Below are positions 1 to 8,741 of a stretch of DNA of 11,034 bases, in pieces (positions within the stretch are counted from its first letter, which is position 1; each line of letters starts with the position of its first letter). The DNA lies in NCBI GenBank assembly GCA_022578965.1, contig MU401067.1, positions 1 to 11,034 of the forward strand, given 5' to 3'. Below the pieces are notes generated by a model that was not told the DNA's origin, searched no databases, and saw nothing but the letters and a program-made list of their open reading frames with translations. This DNA is from Xylaria sp. FL1777 (Eukaryota; Ascomycota; Sordariomycetes; Xylariales; Xylariaceae). The position numbers were made by a program, and so were the translations under genes.

Positions 1-145
1 TTTTTAGCTACTGCTAAACAATTAGTTTTAGCTATACATTTTACTACTGCTATTTTTATACTTATTTTACATTTTTTCTGCTTTTTTTTTAATTATTATT
101 TGCATTACAATTATGCTGCTTAAACTTGCAGTAATTAAAAGTAGT

Positions 146-760
146 ACACATAAACGTAGTTATAGTTAAAGCTATAGTTATAAACATAAACGCAAAAAAT
201 TATTATAACTTGCTTTATGCCTAAATTTATCCGAAAATAAGTTTGATTTTATTATAAAACAAAACTTTAATGAACTTTTTTGCTAGAAGTTTAATAACTC
301 TAGTAATAAAAATAAAAGTTTTAGCGGTTTGCTTTTTTTTTAAAACAGCTTTAATTCCAATAAAAATATAAATATTATTAGGCTTTCTATAGGTTAAAAA
401 GAAAAAAATAAAAATAAAAATAAAAATAATCTAAACTTTATAAATCTAAATAAAGATCTAAATGCTATTCTGCGCAATTTTAATATAAATAACGCAAAAA
501 ATAAGTTCAATTTTAATGCAAATATTAAGGTTTTTATGCTAGCTAAACATTAGCTTGTTTTTATAGTAACTTTTGTTTGCAAACTTTATAAGCAAACTAT
601 TAAAGCTAAAAATAAAAAGTATAAAACTATTAAAAAAGCAATAGTTCTAAGTAGTTTGTTAGTGTGTTAGCTTTATTTTAAGCGTTTTAAAAAGGCATTT
701 TAGCTAAAAAATAGCCTACTTTTAAATATAGTTTGCAAATTTAAAAACTTAGAAATAATA
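146..760 (+). pseudogene. Possible decayed plus-strand ORF of unknown function, facing pol
   Basis: I do not recognise this protein. In the plus frame starting at 146 only about 8 stops occur in 205 codons, fewer than expected for DNA this AT-rich, and the composition changes in an organised way. There is a basic Ser/Tyr/Arg/Lys segment (HKRSYS*SYSYKHKRKK), then an Asn/Ser/Lys-rich segment that could be a decayed acidic region (KNKNKN near 405-430), then a more structured stretch with LAKH, VCKLYKQTIKAKNKKYK and AIVLSSLL (540-660). Stops are TAA or TAG, consistent with former Gln, Arg or Trp. The frame may continue beyond 760 toward 1700, but stop density rises there and I cannot defend it. 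It converges on the 3' end of pol. It may be an extra antisense ORF of the Gypsy element, part of another element, or chance. Confidence 0.3.
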
Positions 761-1690
761 GCTTATATAAGCTATATAAATAGCTATACTTTATGCAAGC
801 TTATAAGTTAATTTATATTTATTTCAGATTAGTTTTATTAATAAGTTAGCTATTTATTATATTATATTTTAATGCAATATATATTTAAGAGTTATTAAAC
901 TAGTTTATTTATTTTTTTGTTCTTTAAAAAAATAACTATAAAAAAGTTATTATAAATAAAAATTGCATTATTGTTTAAAAAACTTTAGACGATTATTATG
1001 TTAATTTTGCAGCTATGTAGTTTTGCTTCTTAAAAGCATTTGTGCGTTTTTTATTAACTTATAAAGCTTAATTTTAATTAATTAGTAAAATTAGCAACAT
1101 AAAAATAAATAGTTTTGTTTTTATTTTGTATAAAGTTTAGCTAATAATTAGCAATGCAAAAACATTATGCTAAATATAAGCACTTAGTAGTAAAATGCAA
1201 ATTTTTAGCTTACTAAGCTATTAAGCTTTTTTATATAAATACTATAAATAGCTTTATTTAAACTAACTTTATAAAGTTTTTTAACAAGATTAAAATTATT
1301 TTTAACGCTAGCAGTATGCTTGTTTAACTGCATTTAAAATATAAGTTTTAAACTATAAATATGTAGCTTAAAGAGCTGCTTTTATTTCTTTTAAAAAAAA
1401 TATACGTAAAGCTATATTAATTATTACTAATAAGCATAAATAAAAGTATTTAATAGGCCTTTTTTAATATAAAAATGTTTTAAAGTTTAATGATTAGCAT
1501 TTTAAAGCCTTTTTGTAAAGATTTTATAACTTGTTTGTAGCGTTTTTACGTATAGCTTATTAATAAAACGCAAATATTTTAAAACCTAAAGCAATAAATA
1601 TAATTCCTATTACGTAATTAAAAACAAAAAAATAACTAATTAATATATATAACGCAATTAAGCTTTAGTTTATAGCTAAATTAATAATAG
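761..1690. other. Repeat DNA downstream of pol without a supported gene
   Basis: This lies between the chromodomain end and the possible plus-strand ORF. Both strands were read. No domain was recognised and no frame is clearly favoured. Most of it (from about 840) is present again at about 9760-10640, so it belongs to the repeated unit. It could be 3' untranslated region or LTR, but no paired LTR is seen in the window to confirm that. Confidence 0.6.
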
Positions 1691-1915
1691 ATTAATACTA
1701 TTTTGTTAGCTTAATAGCTTTGCTTTTTTTTTATAACTTAAGCGCTTTTTAAAGTTTTTAATTGCTTTAAAAGCTATAATATTAGTAGTAAATACTTATT
1801 AATTATACTTAATTAGCTAGCTTTTTTACTTAATAAAATAATATTTTTTTTTATTATAAGTTATTTTATTTATTATATTTTTAACTTCTTATTTTTCTAA
1901 CTTATTTTTAAGGTT
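840..1915. repeat. Dispersed repeat, copy A (pol C-terminus plus downstream DNA)
   Basis: This segment aligns by eye, nearly without gaps, with about 9755-11034 in the same orientation. It includes the chromodomain and the non-coding DNA beyond pol. Copy A keeps more G and C than copy B; for example TGCAAT here is TATAAT there, and TTAGCAACAT here is TTAATAATAT there. Similarity may extend upstream to about 740 but becomes uncertain. The right end given is set by the window edge in copy B. Confidence 0.9.
1742..1891 (-). other. C-terminal chromodomain of Pol, degenerate
   Basis: The minus strand reads EVKNIINKI, then KKKYYFIK*KS*LIKYN**VFTTNI and AFKAIKNFKKR. This matches a chromodomain (V-E-x-I-L-x-x-R, Y-L-V-K-W-K-G-Y, Y-N-x-W-E-P-x-x-N-L, A-x-x-x-I-x-x-F) once the stops are read as Trp or Gln. 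The conserved aromatic positions are stops at 1826-1828, 1817-1819 and 1796-1798. In chromoviruses this domain steers integration toward particular chromatin. It directly follows SVFLI*LLKL* (family V-F-H-V-S-L-L-E-P-W), the usual end of the integrase C-terminus. Confidence 0.88.
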
Positions 1916-2049
1916 TAATATAAGCAAACTATATTTATGTTTAGCTTTTTAAAGCTTAAGCAACTAAATTAAAAAAACAGAATAAAAGCAACTGTATTGT
2001 TTTAAAAAACTAATATAATATACTTATAAACTAACTATAAAAAGAATTT

Positions 2050-3000
2050 AAAAAGGTTTAATAAACTTAAGCGCTAACTTTTTATTTTTAAACTTAATAT
2101 TTTTTGTTAATAGTACTACTAAGTTTTTAGTTTTAAAAGTTATAAGTTTATATTTATTATTATAGTGTTTTATATATTTATTAGTTATGATTTGCTATTG
2201 CTTTATTATTTTATTTTTAATAGTTTATAACTTGTTAAAACGTTTTTGTATAGCTAAAATCTTTTTTAATGTAAAATTATTTTTAACAAACAAACGAAAT
2301 TTTAGCATATATTTATATAAAGCTTTAAAAAATAATTGTTTAGTTATAAAATTAATAGCAGAATTTATAGCAAAAAAAGCTTAAAGTAAAAGTTAAAGCT
2401 AATTAGTTTATTTATTATTTATAAAGCACTTAAAATAGCTTTTAATTACTTAGTTTATTTGTTTTATTTGTTTATTAGTTTTAAGGTAAAATATTATTAA
2501 AAGCTTTTGCTTAACTTTTAAGTAATAATATAAATTAAACTAGAATTAGCTAGTAAAAACAGAGCTTTTATTAGAAATAATGCTTTTTAAGCTATTATAA
2601 ATGCATTTAATTTTATAATAAAATAAAACTGCTAGCTTAACTAAAGTTATAATAATATTAACTAAAAATAAGTATATAAGCTTAATAAATTTATTTATAA
2701 TAATAAAAATAGCATTAACTGGTTTTTTTTTATAAAAAGTTTTTAGTAAACTTATAATAAAGTTTATAAATAGCTTTTATATAAATTTACTAAATATTAG
2801 CAAAGCGTTAAGTTTACTATATTTTTAGTAATGTTTTGCTTTAGTTTTAAAGCAAATTATATAGCTTTATACGTACTTTTTAATATTTAGTTTTATATTG
2901 CTTTAGTAAAACTTTTGTTATAGCAGTTCTAAAATACAGCTTTAATTAAAATGTTTAGCTAAAAGATTATTATAATATAGCTTAATAAGTTAAAAATATA
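2050..3000 (-). other. Integrase domain with H2C2 finger, D-D-35-E core and GPY/F-like module, degenerate
   Basis: The N-terminal finger keeps its spacing. The first His is Tyr at 2972-2974, the second is intact in LAKHF (2951-2953), and the C-x2-C pair reads Y-x2-C at 2852-2863. In the core, the first Asp is Asn at 2762-2764 and the second is Asn at 2570-2572. The Glu is Lys at 2462-2464, exactly 36 codons after the second Asp, as the D-x35-E rule requires. The context KTNKQIKQIN matches the family's T-D-G-Q-T-E-R-x-N. A GPY/F-like segment, FIKPF, lies at 2051-2065. All three catalytic acids are lost by G-to-A changes. Confidence 0.95.
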
Positions 3001-3399
3001 TAGCTTTTTTAAAAAAAATATAGATTTTGTTTTTATAGCAAACTAAGGATTTTTTTATTAACTATTAAAGATTTGTAAGCTTTTTTGCCTTTAATTGTTT
3101 TATAATTGTATAACATTTAAAATCTTTTTTTTGAACTTTTTAAATAAAGTTTTTTAGCTTTTTAAAAGCTTTTAGATTTTTTAATTTCTTTAAGCCTGCA
3201 GCTATTTGCGTATATAAACGTATAACTGCTTAAATAAAAAAAGCTTCTTTAGTAAGTATAGCTTTAAAATATAAAGCTTTAGTTTAAGCACTAAAGTATA
3301 AATTAAAAACTTTAATTTGCTATGCTACTATAACTTTTTTTTTTAACGTTAAAAAAATGTTAATATTACTAAGCAAAACAGCTATATAATTAAAACAAC

Positions 3400-3980
3400 A
3401 CAAAAGAAAATTAGCTTTGTTTTTTTTGTTTGTTTAATATTTAATAATAAAGTTAAAAAAAGCTAATAATAAACATTAACAAGCTTGCTTTTTATTAAGC
3501 TTTAGCGTTTTTATAAACGCTTAAAGGTTAGCATAATTAATTAATATTTTAATTAGTAAATTGCTTTTTTATAAATAATGCTATTAATGCTTAAAGCAAT
3601 TTACTATTATAAGCATTTTTTAGTTAAGCATATTATACTGCATTTTTTTTTTGGATAGCTTTTAAAAATAAAACGTAACTAGTTTAAAAATGCTTTAATT
3701 ATTTTGCTAAAATAAATTTCCTGCAAAAGCTACCTTAAAAAAATTAGTTTTTAGCAATATTTGTTTTTTAAGGTTAAAATATATAAAAAAAATAGCTTGC
3801 TTAAATGCATTCTAAAGGTTTTTAAAAGCTTTTTTTTTAAAACTATTTAAAAAGATTTAACTTTTTTTTGTTTTTATTACGTTTTTTTTTAAATACTTAA
3901 ACAAAAGCGCAGCAATATAAAAATACTTATTTATAAAATAGCAATAAAAATTATAAAACTTTAAAAATTGTTATAGCGCT
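3400..3980 (-). other. RNase H domain, degenerate
   Basis: The domain begins after a connecting QFLKFYNFY block (family F-L-G-F-x-N-F-Y). The first catalytic region, family E/T-D-A-S, appears as LLKTNFF with Thr-Asn at 3743-3748. Further motifs are TFYF.KLSKKKMQYNMLN.KML (family F-x-S-R-K-L-x-x-A-E-x-x-Y-x-x-x-D-K-E), FKH**HYL (the two stops replacing Trp and Arg), NYANL (3524-3538, family D-H-x-N-L), and LNKKQAC followed by KY*TNKKNKA (family P-G-K-x-N). Catalytic acids are lost through transitions. Confidence 0.93.
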
Positions 3981-4049
3981 TAATAAGTATTTAATATAAG
4001 CTATTATTAAATAATATTTATACGTAAAAAGTTTATTTTAATTTTTTAG

Positions 4050-4600
4050 CTAAAAATAATATAACTTAAAAATTTAATTTTTTTTTAATAAAATTAGCAC
4101 TTAAATAGCTTAGTGTATAGTTTTACTTTTTGTAGCCTTTTAATAACGTTTTAAATATATTTCGTATAAAAATCTTTATTTAAAAAAAAAATAAGCATAT
4201 TATTAAAATATATAATGCAAAATATATTTATTACATTATTAAGTGCTTTTTATATATAATTCTAAAAAGTAGCAAAAGCATTTAATAAACTTATAAGCAT
4301 AACTAAAAATTTATAGTAGCTATAGCATATATAAAACGCTATTTTTTACTTATTTTCTTTTTAAATACGTAAGCAATAATAAGCGTTCTTAAGATCAATT
4401 TTGCTAAAGATTTTAGCTTTTAAGATTTTATTAAGCAGCTTTAAAATAAGTAATAAAATATATTAATTTTTATACGTAACTTAATTAAGTTTTTTATAGT
4501 TTATATATAAGCATAAGCTTTTATTTTTTTTAAATATAAAAAGAATTAAAGCGCTAGCAAAACTAGTAAACTTTTTAATCTTTTTTGCTTTTAGCATTTT
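4050..4600 (-). other. Reverse transcriptase domain, degenerate
   Basis: This is the clearest homology in the window. The minus strand gives FTSFASALILF (palm entry, S.A.AP.LF in the family), then LYINYKKLN (the D-Y-R-x-L-N block with the Asp now Asn), KIDLKNAYY (4376-4402, catalytic Asp retained), LLNAFATF (family L-T-N-A-P-A-T-F), and IYFNNMLIFF with YFNN at 4199-4210. YFNN stands where YLDD or YVDD carries two metal-binding Asp residues; both are now Asn. RLQKVKLYTKLFKC follows, as in the thumb-proximal region of Gypsy RTs. No frameshift occurs across the domain. Confidence 0.97.
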
Positions 4601-4959
4601 ATTAAGCTATTTTTATAGTTTTTTTAGCTTATTTTAAGCTAATAAGTATATAAAAAAATAAAATATAACTGCGTTTTTTTTTAGCTTAATAGCAAGGTTT
4701 TCTTGCTTTAATTATAGTAATATGTTTGCTTTGCTAGTATTAAAAAACTTAAATAAGTTATAAAATTCTTTTAAAATTACTATAAAATCAAAGTAACTAA
4801 AGCTTTCTTTTAACTTTTTAAGCTATATAAGTTTAAATAATTAAATAATAGCATAACAGCAAGCTTAATTTTAATAAGCTTTTATAAACTTAGTTAAGCT
4901 AAGTATTTTTACTTAAAAGCAGCATAATTTAAAAAACTATTAATTAGTGCTTAAATTTA

Positions 4960-5260
4960 ATATAATTTCTTTATTTTTTAAGATAGTTTAAAATAGTAAA
5001 AAAAAGCTGCTTTTAAAGCAATAGTTATAATTAATAGCTATATATACACGCTTAATTTTACAAGTAATACTATAACTATTAGTTAATTTACAAATAACTT
5101 AATAAGCTTTATAAATAAAAAATCTACTTTTAATAGTATGCTATAATATAAGTATACAAAAAAATGCTTACTATAATTTATAATAAAAAGCAAAAATAAA
5201 ACTAATATAATTACATTTAGCATATAAATTAAAATTAACATAAGTTTTAATAAGTAGTTT
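4960..5260 (-). other. Retroviral-type aspartic protease domain, degenerate
   Basis: The catalytic motif is visible at 5228-5239, where the codons GTT AAT TTT AAT give VNFN. This is VDSG after D-to-N, S-to-F and G-to-N, all explicable by C-to-T or G-to-A changes. About 50 codons further on, LTNSYSITC (5080s) resembles the flap-side L-A-N/D-G-S segment of the family. The C-terminal part is poorly conserved, so the domain edges are approximate. Confidence 0.7.
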
Positions 5261-5404
5261 TATAAAGCTAACAAAATAAATAATACAAAAAATATAAAAA
5301 CAGCATAAAATAAATATATAAAGTAATAACTTTAGCTTAAAACTTATAGCTAATATAATTAGTGCTAAGCTTACTACTTATTTTCTAAGTTAAAGTATTA
5401 TAGC

Positions 5405-6993
5405 CTTTATAAAAAAAGTATATAAAACTTTAATTGCTATTTTTAGTTTTCTTTATTTATGTTCTAATTTTTATTCACTTGGATTTTTTAAATAGTTTGT
5501 TTTTAAGTAGTATTACTATTATAATTAGTATAACTACTAAATTTATTGTTTTTATTATTACTATTATTGTTATTACTTTTAGGCTAAAAGTAATTAAAAG
5601 CAATATAGTTAAGTTGTTTATAGCTATAGCAAATAAAGTTCTTATAAAAGTTTAAATTTAAACTACTTTTATTGTTGTTTTAAAGTTAATTTAAAAAGAT
5701 TTTAAAAGTATAACAGTTTTCTAAAGTATAAGTATTATTATTATTACTTTAGTTGTTTATATATCTTTGGTTTTAATACTAGCTATAACTTTTAGTATTA
5801 TTACTTTTATAGTATTAGTTTTAGCTTTTATAGTTATTATTGCTTTTATAAAATCTTGGGTTATTATTATTGCAGCTATTATTATAATTATTGCTTTTAT
5901 AATAATAGTTCTAGTTATTAAAACTAGTATTATTGTTTTTGCAACTAATGTTAATATGCTAATTACTAGTTTAGTTTTGCTTAGTATTTAAGGTTAATTT
6001 ATTAGTAGTTTAAATAACATTTAACTTTGGTTTTTTTTTACTGCAGTTTAAACGTTGTTTTTTAGTTATTAGTTTTTAGCGTTATTATATAGCATTAACT
6101 ATATTAGCTTATATAGTTAGTAAAAAGTTATAATAGTTTATTAACTTTTATTAAAATAATATGCCTAGTTTTTAGTAATATAATAAAGCTTTTTTGCTTT
6201 TGTTTTAATAAACATTTTAAAGTTTAATATTAACAAAGTATTAATTAAATAGCTTTAGGTTTTAGTTAGCTTATTAACTTGCTTGTTTTAATTGTATGCT
6301 TATATTAGCTTATAAAAAAGCAAACTGTTTAAGCAAAGTTTTAGTTTAGTTTAAAAACACTTTTTAGTTAGTTTTAAATTGTTTTTTTTCTAGAGTTAAT
6401 AACTTTTGCAATGCTAATTAATAAATATTCTTATAGTTTTAGTTTATATTACTATGCGCATATAAGATTTTGTTTTTATTGCAGCAGAATTTCCGATTAG
6501 CTTTTTTAAAAATAATTTAAAGTTTTTTTACTTACTTTAGCTACTGTTAATAAATAAATTTTATACTAAAAAAGTTATAATTAAACTTTAATAGTTAGCT
6601 AAAATTAGCATTTTTAAATAAGTAACATTAATAGTAATATAAGCGATTTTAACGTAATTAATGTTTAAGTTTTTCTTAATTATGCTTTTTATTAAAGCTA
6701 AAAAATAAAAGGTTGTTATTATTACTAGGATTTTTATGTTCTTGTTTTTAACCTAAATTACAGAATTGTTTTTTAAGGTTTAAAAGGTTCCTTTGTTTTT
6801 CTAGAAAAGTTGTTCTTTAGTTTTTTTGTTTATTTAATTGTAAAATAAAAGTAATACGAGCTGTTTTCGATTTTAAAGCAACTTGTTTGCTTTTATTTTT
6901 TTGCTACATAACTTGCTGCTTTAGCTTTTCGATTTTAGCTAAAAGCTGTGCGATTTATGTTTATAACAGTTAAATATTAGCACTTAAAGCACT
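5405..6993 (-). pseudogene. gag: gag relic of the Gypsy element
   Basis: Gag would form the virus-like particle and bind the element's RNA. In one minus-strand frame (codons beginning at coordinates divisible by 3) an N-terminal amphipathic stretch reads IAQLLAKIEKLKQQV (6910-6954). A typical fungal Gypsy Gag block follows, with the pattern NRKF..NKNKILYAHS (6451-6498). Next come a segment of the F.N..K...F type, an LKQ.S block near 6279-6291, an Asn/Tyr/Ser-rich region (about 5700-5940) that looks like a decayed basic RG/QN-rich linker, and a zinc knuckle. Many TAA and TAG codons interrupt it, mostly where Gln or Trp is expected. The start codon cannot be fixed: the frame stays readable to about 6993 but no convincing ATG remains. 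The family-level call is firm; the exact ends are not. Confidence 0.85.
5590..5631 (-). other. Degenerate CCHC zinc knuckle at the C-terminal side of Gag
   Basis: The minus-strand codons read CYSYKQLNYIAFNY. The spacing is exactly C-x2-C-x4-H-x4-C if the second and last Cys and the His have become Tyr. Each of these changes is one transition (TGT/TGC to TAT/TAC, CAC/CAT to TAC/TAT). Only the first Cys survives, so nucleic-acid binding would be lost. It lies in the same frame as the Gag core upstream. Confidence 0.85.
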
Positions 6994-7190
6994 AAGTAAT
7001 TATTATTTGCTTAAGCTTAGTTTTAAAAATAATTCGTGCTAAGTTTATTCTTAGTTTATTATTAAAGTTTGTTTTAAAAAAAGGCTATTAAAAATAACAC
7101 TAGCTTATATAATTAGTTAGTGTTTAGCTATTCTATAATATAACAAAGTATTATAGGTAACTTTATTTTAAAAAGCTTTAGAATTGTTAT
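6994..7190 (-). other. Gypsy leader / region upstream of gag
   Basis: This lies between the readable limit of gag and the hAT-like insertion. It is presumably the leader of the Gypsy element and perhaps part of its 5' LTR. No primer-binding site or LTR end is recognisable after mutation. The gag frame can be stretched to about 7080 but has many stops and no family match there. Confidence 0.4.
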
Positions 7191-7198
7191 AGGAAGTA
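7191..7198. repeat. Left target-site duplication of the 1126-bp hAT-like element
   Basis: AGGAAGTA is identical to 8325-8332 and lies immediately outside the CAGGG terminus. Confidence 0.85.
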
Positions 7199-7214
7199 CA
7201 GGGTTGTTATTTTA

Positions 7215-7445
7215 GTACTTAGTATAAGGACTAAATTAGTAATTACTAAATTAGTATTAGTATTAGTACCGATTTTAAAATACTAATTTAGTATTAGTAC
7301 TAAATTAGTAATACTAATTTAGTATTAATAATTACTAATTTAGTATTAGTATTAATTTCGAAATACTAATTTAGTATTAGTATTTTTTTATTAATACTAA
7401 TTTAGTATTAGTAAATACTAGTTAGTATTTAGTAATTACTAAGTA
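7215..7445. repeat. Left subterminal repeat arm of the 1126-bp element
   Basis: The 15-mer ACTAATTTAGTATTA occurs about five times, embedded in larger hairpin-like blocks built from AATACTAA and TTAGTATT. Short CpG-bearing spacers (ACCGATTTT, ATTTCGAAA) separate some blocks. Arrays of this kind in hAT elements are commonly transposase-binding sites, but that role is inferred here. Confidence 0.8.
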
Positions 7446-8029
7446 CTAAGCTTTAAATAAAGTTAAAATTTTAAAAAAACATTTAAACCTTTAATATTGC
7501 TTTAATAAAAATAATAGTAAATATAACTTTAGTTATATTAAAAACTATATAATTTTCTGTTTATTACTATATAAAAATAAAACTTATATATATTTTATTT
7601 AATTGGTATTTTAATATTTTAACATAATATAATTACTTAAAGCATAACTAGCACTTTTATAATAAAACATATTTAATGTTTTATTTTTATAACGTATAAA
7701 AATGCTATAATAATAACTTTAATACTTTATAAAACTAGGTTTTTTATAGTTTATTATAATATTTAAACTAAGTTTATATGTTTTATAATAAACAAGTATT
7801 TTAATTTAATAACTTTATAAAACTATTAAAGCATAACTAGCATTTTTGTTATAACCTAATTTTAAGTTTGTATTTTTATTGCAAGTTATATAGTTTTAAT
7901 AACAAAGTTAATATTTTTGAAAACTATGTTTTAAATAGTATATTAAACATTTAAAACTAATTTTATATGTGCTATATCTCTTTTAATAATTAATAATTTA
8001 TAGAATATTTTATTATGTAATATTGCTTT
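7446..8029. other. AT-rich centre of the 1126-bp hAT-like element
   Basis: No reading frame or RNA gene is visible. A short direct duplication is present: TTAAAGCATAACTAGCA occurs near 7638 and again near 7826. Several TTTATAA/TTATAAA palindromes occur. There is no trace of a hAT transposase. Confidence 0.6.
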
Positions 8030-8310
8030 AGTACTTAGTAATTACTAAATACTAAGCAATACTAATTAGTATTAGTAATACTAATTTAGTATTAGTATTA
8101 AAAATGAAATACTAATTTAGTATTAGTATTTTTTTAGTAATACTAATTTAGTATTAGTAATTACTAATTTAGTATTAGTAATTACTAATTTAGTATTAGT
8201 ATTAAAAATGAAATACTAATTTAGTATTAGTATTTATTTAGTAATACTAATTTAGTATTAGTAATTACTAATTTAGTATTAGTATTAATAAATACTACTT
8301 AGTATTACTA
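8030..8310. repeat. Right subterminal repeat arm of the 1126-bp element
   Basis: ACTAATTTAGTATTA occurs about eight times. A unit of about 104 bp appears twice in tandem: the marker AAAATGAAATACT recurs near 8101 and 8205. The arm carries more units than the left arm, a size asymmetry within the element. Confidence 0.8.
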
Positions 8311-8324
8311 AATTACCAACCCTA

Positions 8325-8332
8325 AGGAAGTA
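8325..8332. repeat. Right target-site duplication of the 1126-bp hAT-like element
   Basis: AGGAAGTA lies immediately after the CAACCCTA terminus and is identical to 7191-7198. Confidence 0.85.
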
Positions 8333-8741
8333 TAAAGCATTAAAGGTTAAGTATAATAATTAATATATTTTTAGTTTTATAGTAAGTATTTAACAAGACT
8401 AAAGCTTAAAAAAGAAAGGAAACTCCTATGAAATAAGTATAAGAAAAATATCCTATATATATATGTAACCTGTGATATGTGCTAAGGTACCTAAGTAGCC
8501 TAGTTATAACAGTTTATAATTAAGCTTTTATATTACATTTATTATTAAAAATAAGTAAGTGTTATTATTATTATATTAAGGTTTATGTTATATTAATGTT
8601 TTATAAATTAAAAAATCACTTTTAAAATAAATTAGTTTATTTTATTTTTAATTTATATTTTATATATAATATAAGTTAACATAAATAATTATATATAAAT
8701 AAACTTTTATTTAAAATAAAAATAATTATTAAATCTTTGTT
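8333..8741. other. Unassigned DNA right of the hAT-like insertion, possible Gypsy 5' LTR remnant
   Basis: Before the hAT-like insertion this was continuous with 7190 and so lies on the 5' side of the Gypsy element. Bases about 8400-8515 are richer in G and C than the surroundings (GGAAACTCC, GTAACCTGTG, GGTACC, GTAGCC). On the minus strand they begin TGTTATAAC at 8511 and contain a TATA run near 8455-8464, as an LTR with promoter might. No second copy of this segment exists in the window, so the LTR reading is only a guess. Bases 8520-8741 hold nothing recognisable. Confidence 0.3.

Larger units (their letters stand above)
1690..5400 (-). pseudogene. pol: pol relic (protease, RT, RNase H, integrase, chromodomain)
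   Basis: Pol would supply processing, reverse transcription and integration. All domains lie in one minus-strand frame (codons beginning at coordinates that leave remainder 1 on division by 3), from the protease near 5239 to the chromodomain at 1742. I could walk this frame without a net frameshift for about 3.5 kb, although dozens of in-frame stops interrupt it. Stops fall mostly where the family has Gln, Trp or Arg. Pro usually reads as Leu, Phe or Ser, and Gly as Ser, Asn or Lys. This frame is -1 relative to gag, so the two were probably joined by frameshifting, or an indel occurred between 5240 and 5590. After the chromodomain a short basic tail runs to about 1690, where recognisable coding ends. 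The copy is certainly non-functional. Confidence 0.93.
1690..6993 (-). mobile_element. Decayed Ty3/Gypsy chromovirus-type LTR retrotransposon, internal region
   Basis: Read on the minus strand, this stretch gives the full domain order of a Ty3/Gypsy element: Gag with CCHC knuckle, protease, reverse transcriptase, RNase H, integrase, chromodomain. The order RT-RNase H-integrase separates it from Copia, and the C-terminal chromodomain points to a chromovirus. Nearly every departure from family consensus is a C-to-T or G-to-A transition, and many Gln, Trp and Arg codons are now stops, so the copy is dead. Almost no indels are needed to follow the protein, which is typical of RIP-like hypermutation and not of slow neutral decay. 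No LTR pair could be recognised, so the outer limits of the element are unknown; the start and end given are the approximate limits of the recognisable gag-pol. The 5' side was later split by a hAT-like insertion at 7199-8324. Confidence 0.95.
7199..8324. mobile_element. Non-autonomous hAT-like element, 1126 bp
   Basis: The left end starts CAGGGTTG and the right end finishes CAACCCTA. The terminal inverted repeats match at 16 of the first 19 positions (CAGGGTTGTTATTTTAGTA against TAGGGTTGGTAATTTAGTA). The ends fit the hAT terminal pattern YARNG. A perfect 8-bp target duplication, AGGAAGTA, flanks it at 7191-7198 and 8325-8332, which is the size expected for hAT. Inside are two repeat-rich arms (about 7215-7445 and 8030-8310) and an AT-rich centre of about 580 bp with no transposase reading frame, so it would need a transposase in trans. 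It inserted on the 5' side of the Gypsy relic, and the exact duplication suggests it arrived after most of the mutation or escaped it. Confidence 0.85.

Noticed and set aside
2187..2384. 65-codon plus-strand open stretch starting with ATG
   Set aside because: It lies antisense to the integrase C-terminal region, which has clear family homology on the minus strand. Its hydrophobic Leu/Ile/Phe/Lys composition is what AT-rich DNA gives by chance.
5434..5655. 73-codon plus-strand stretch that looks like membrane helices
   Set aside because: It is antisense to the Gag zinc knuckle and the linker after it. The Ile/Val/Phe runs are the complement of Asn/Lys/Tyr-rich codons.
5767..5991. 74-codon plus-strand stretch, very rich in Ile and Val
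   Set aside because: It is antisense to the Asn/Tyr/Ser-rich Gag linker. No start context or family resemblance supports it as a real membrane protein.
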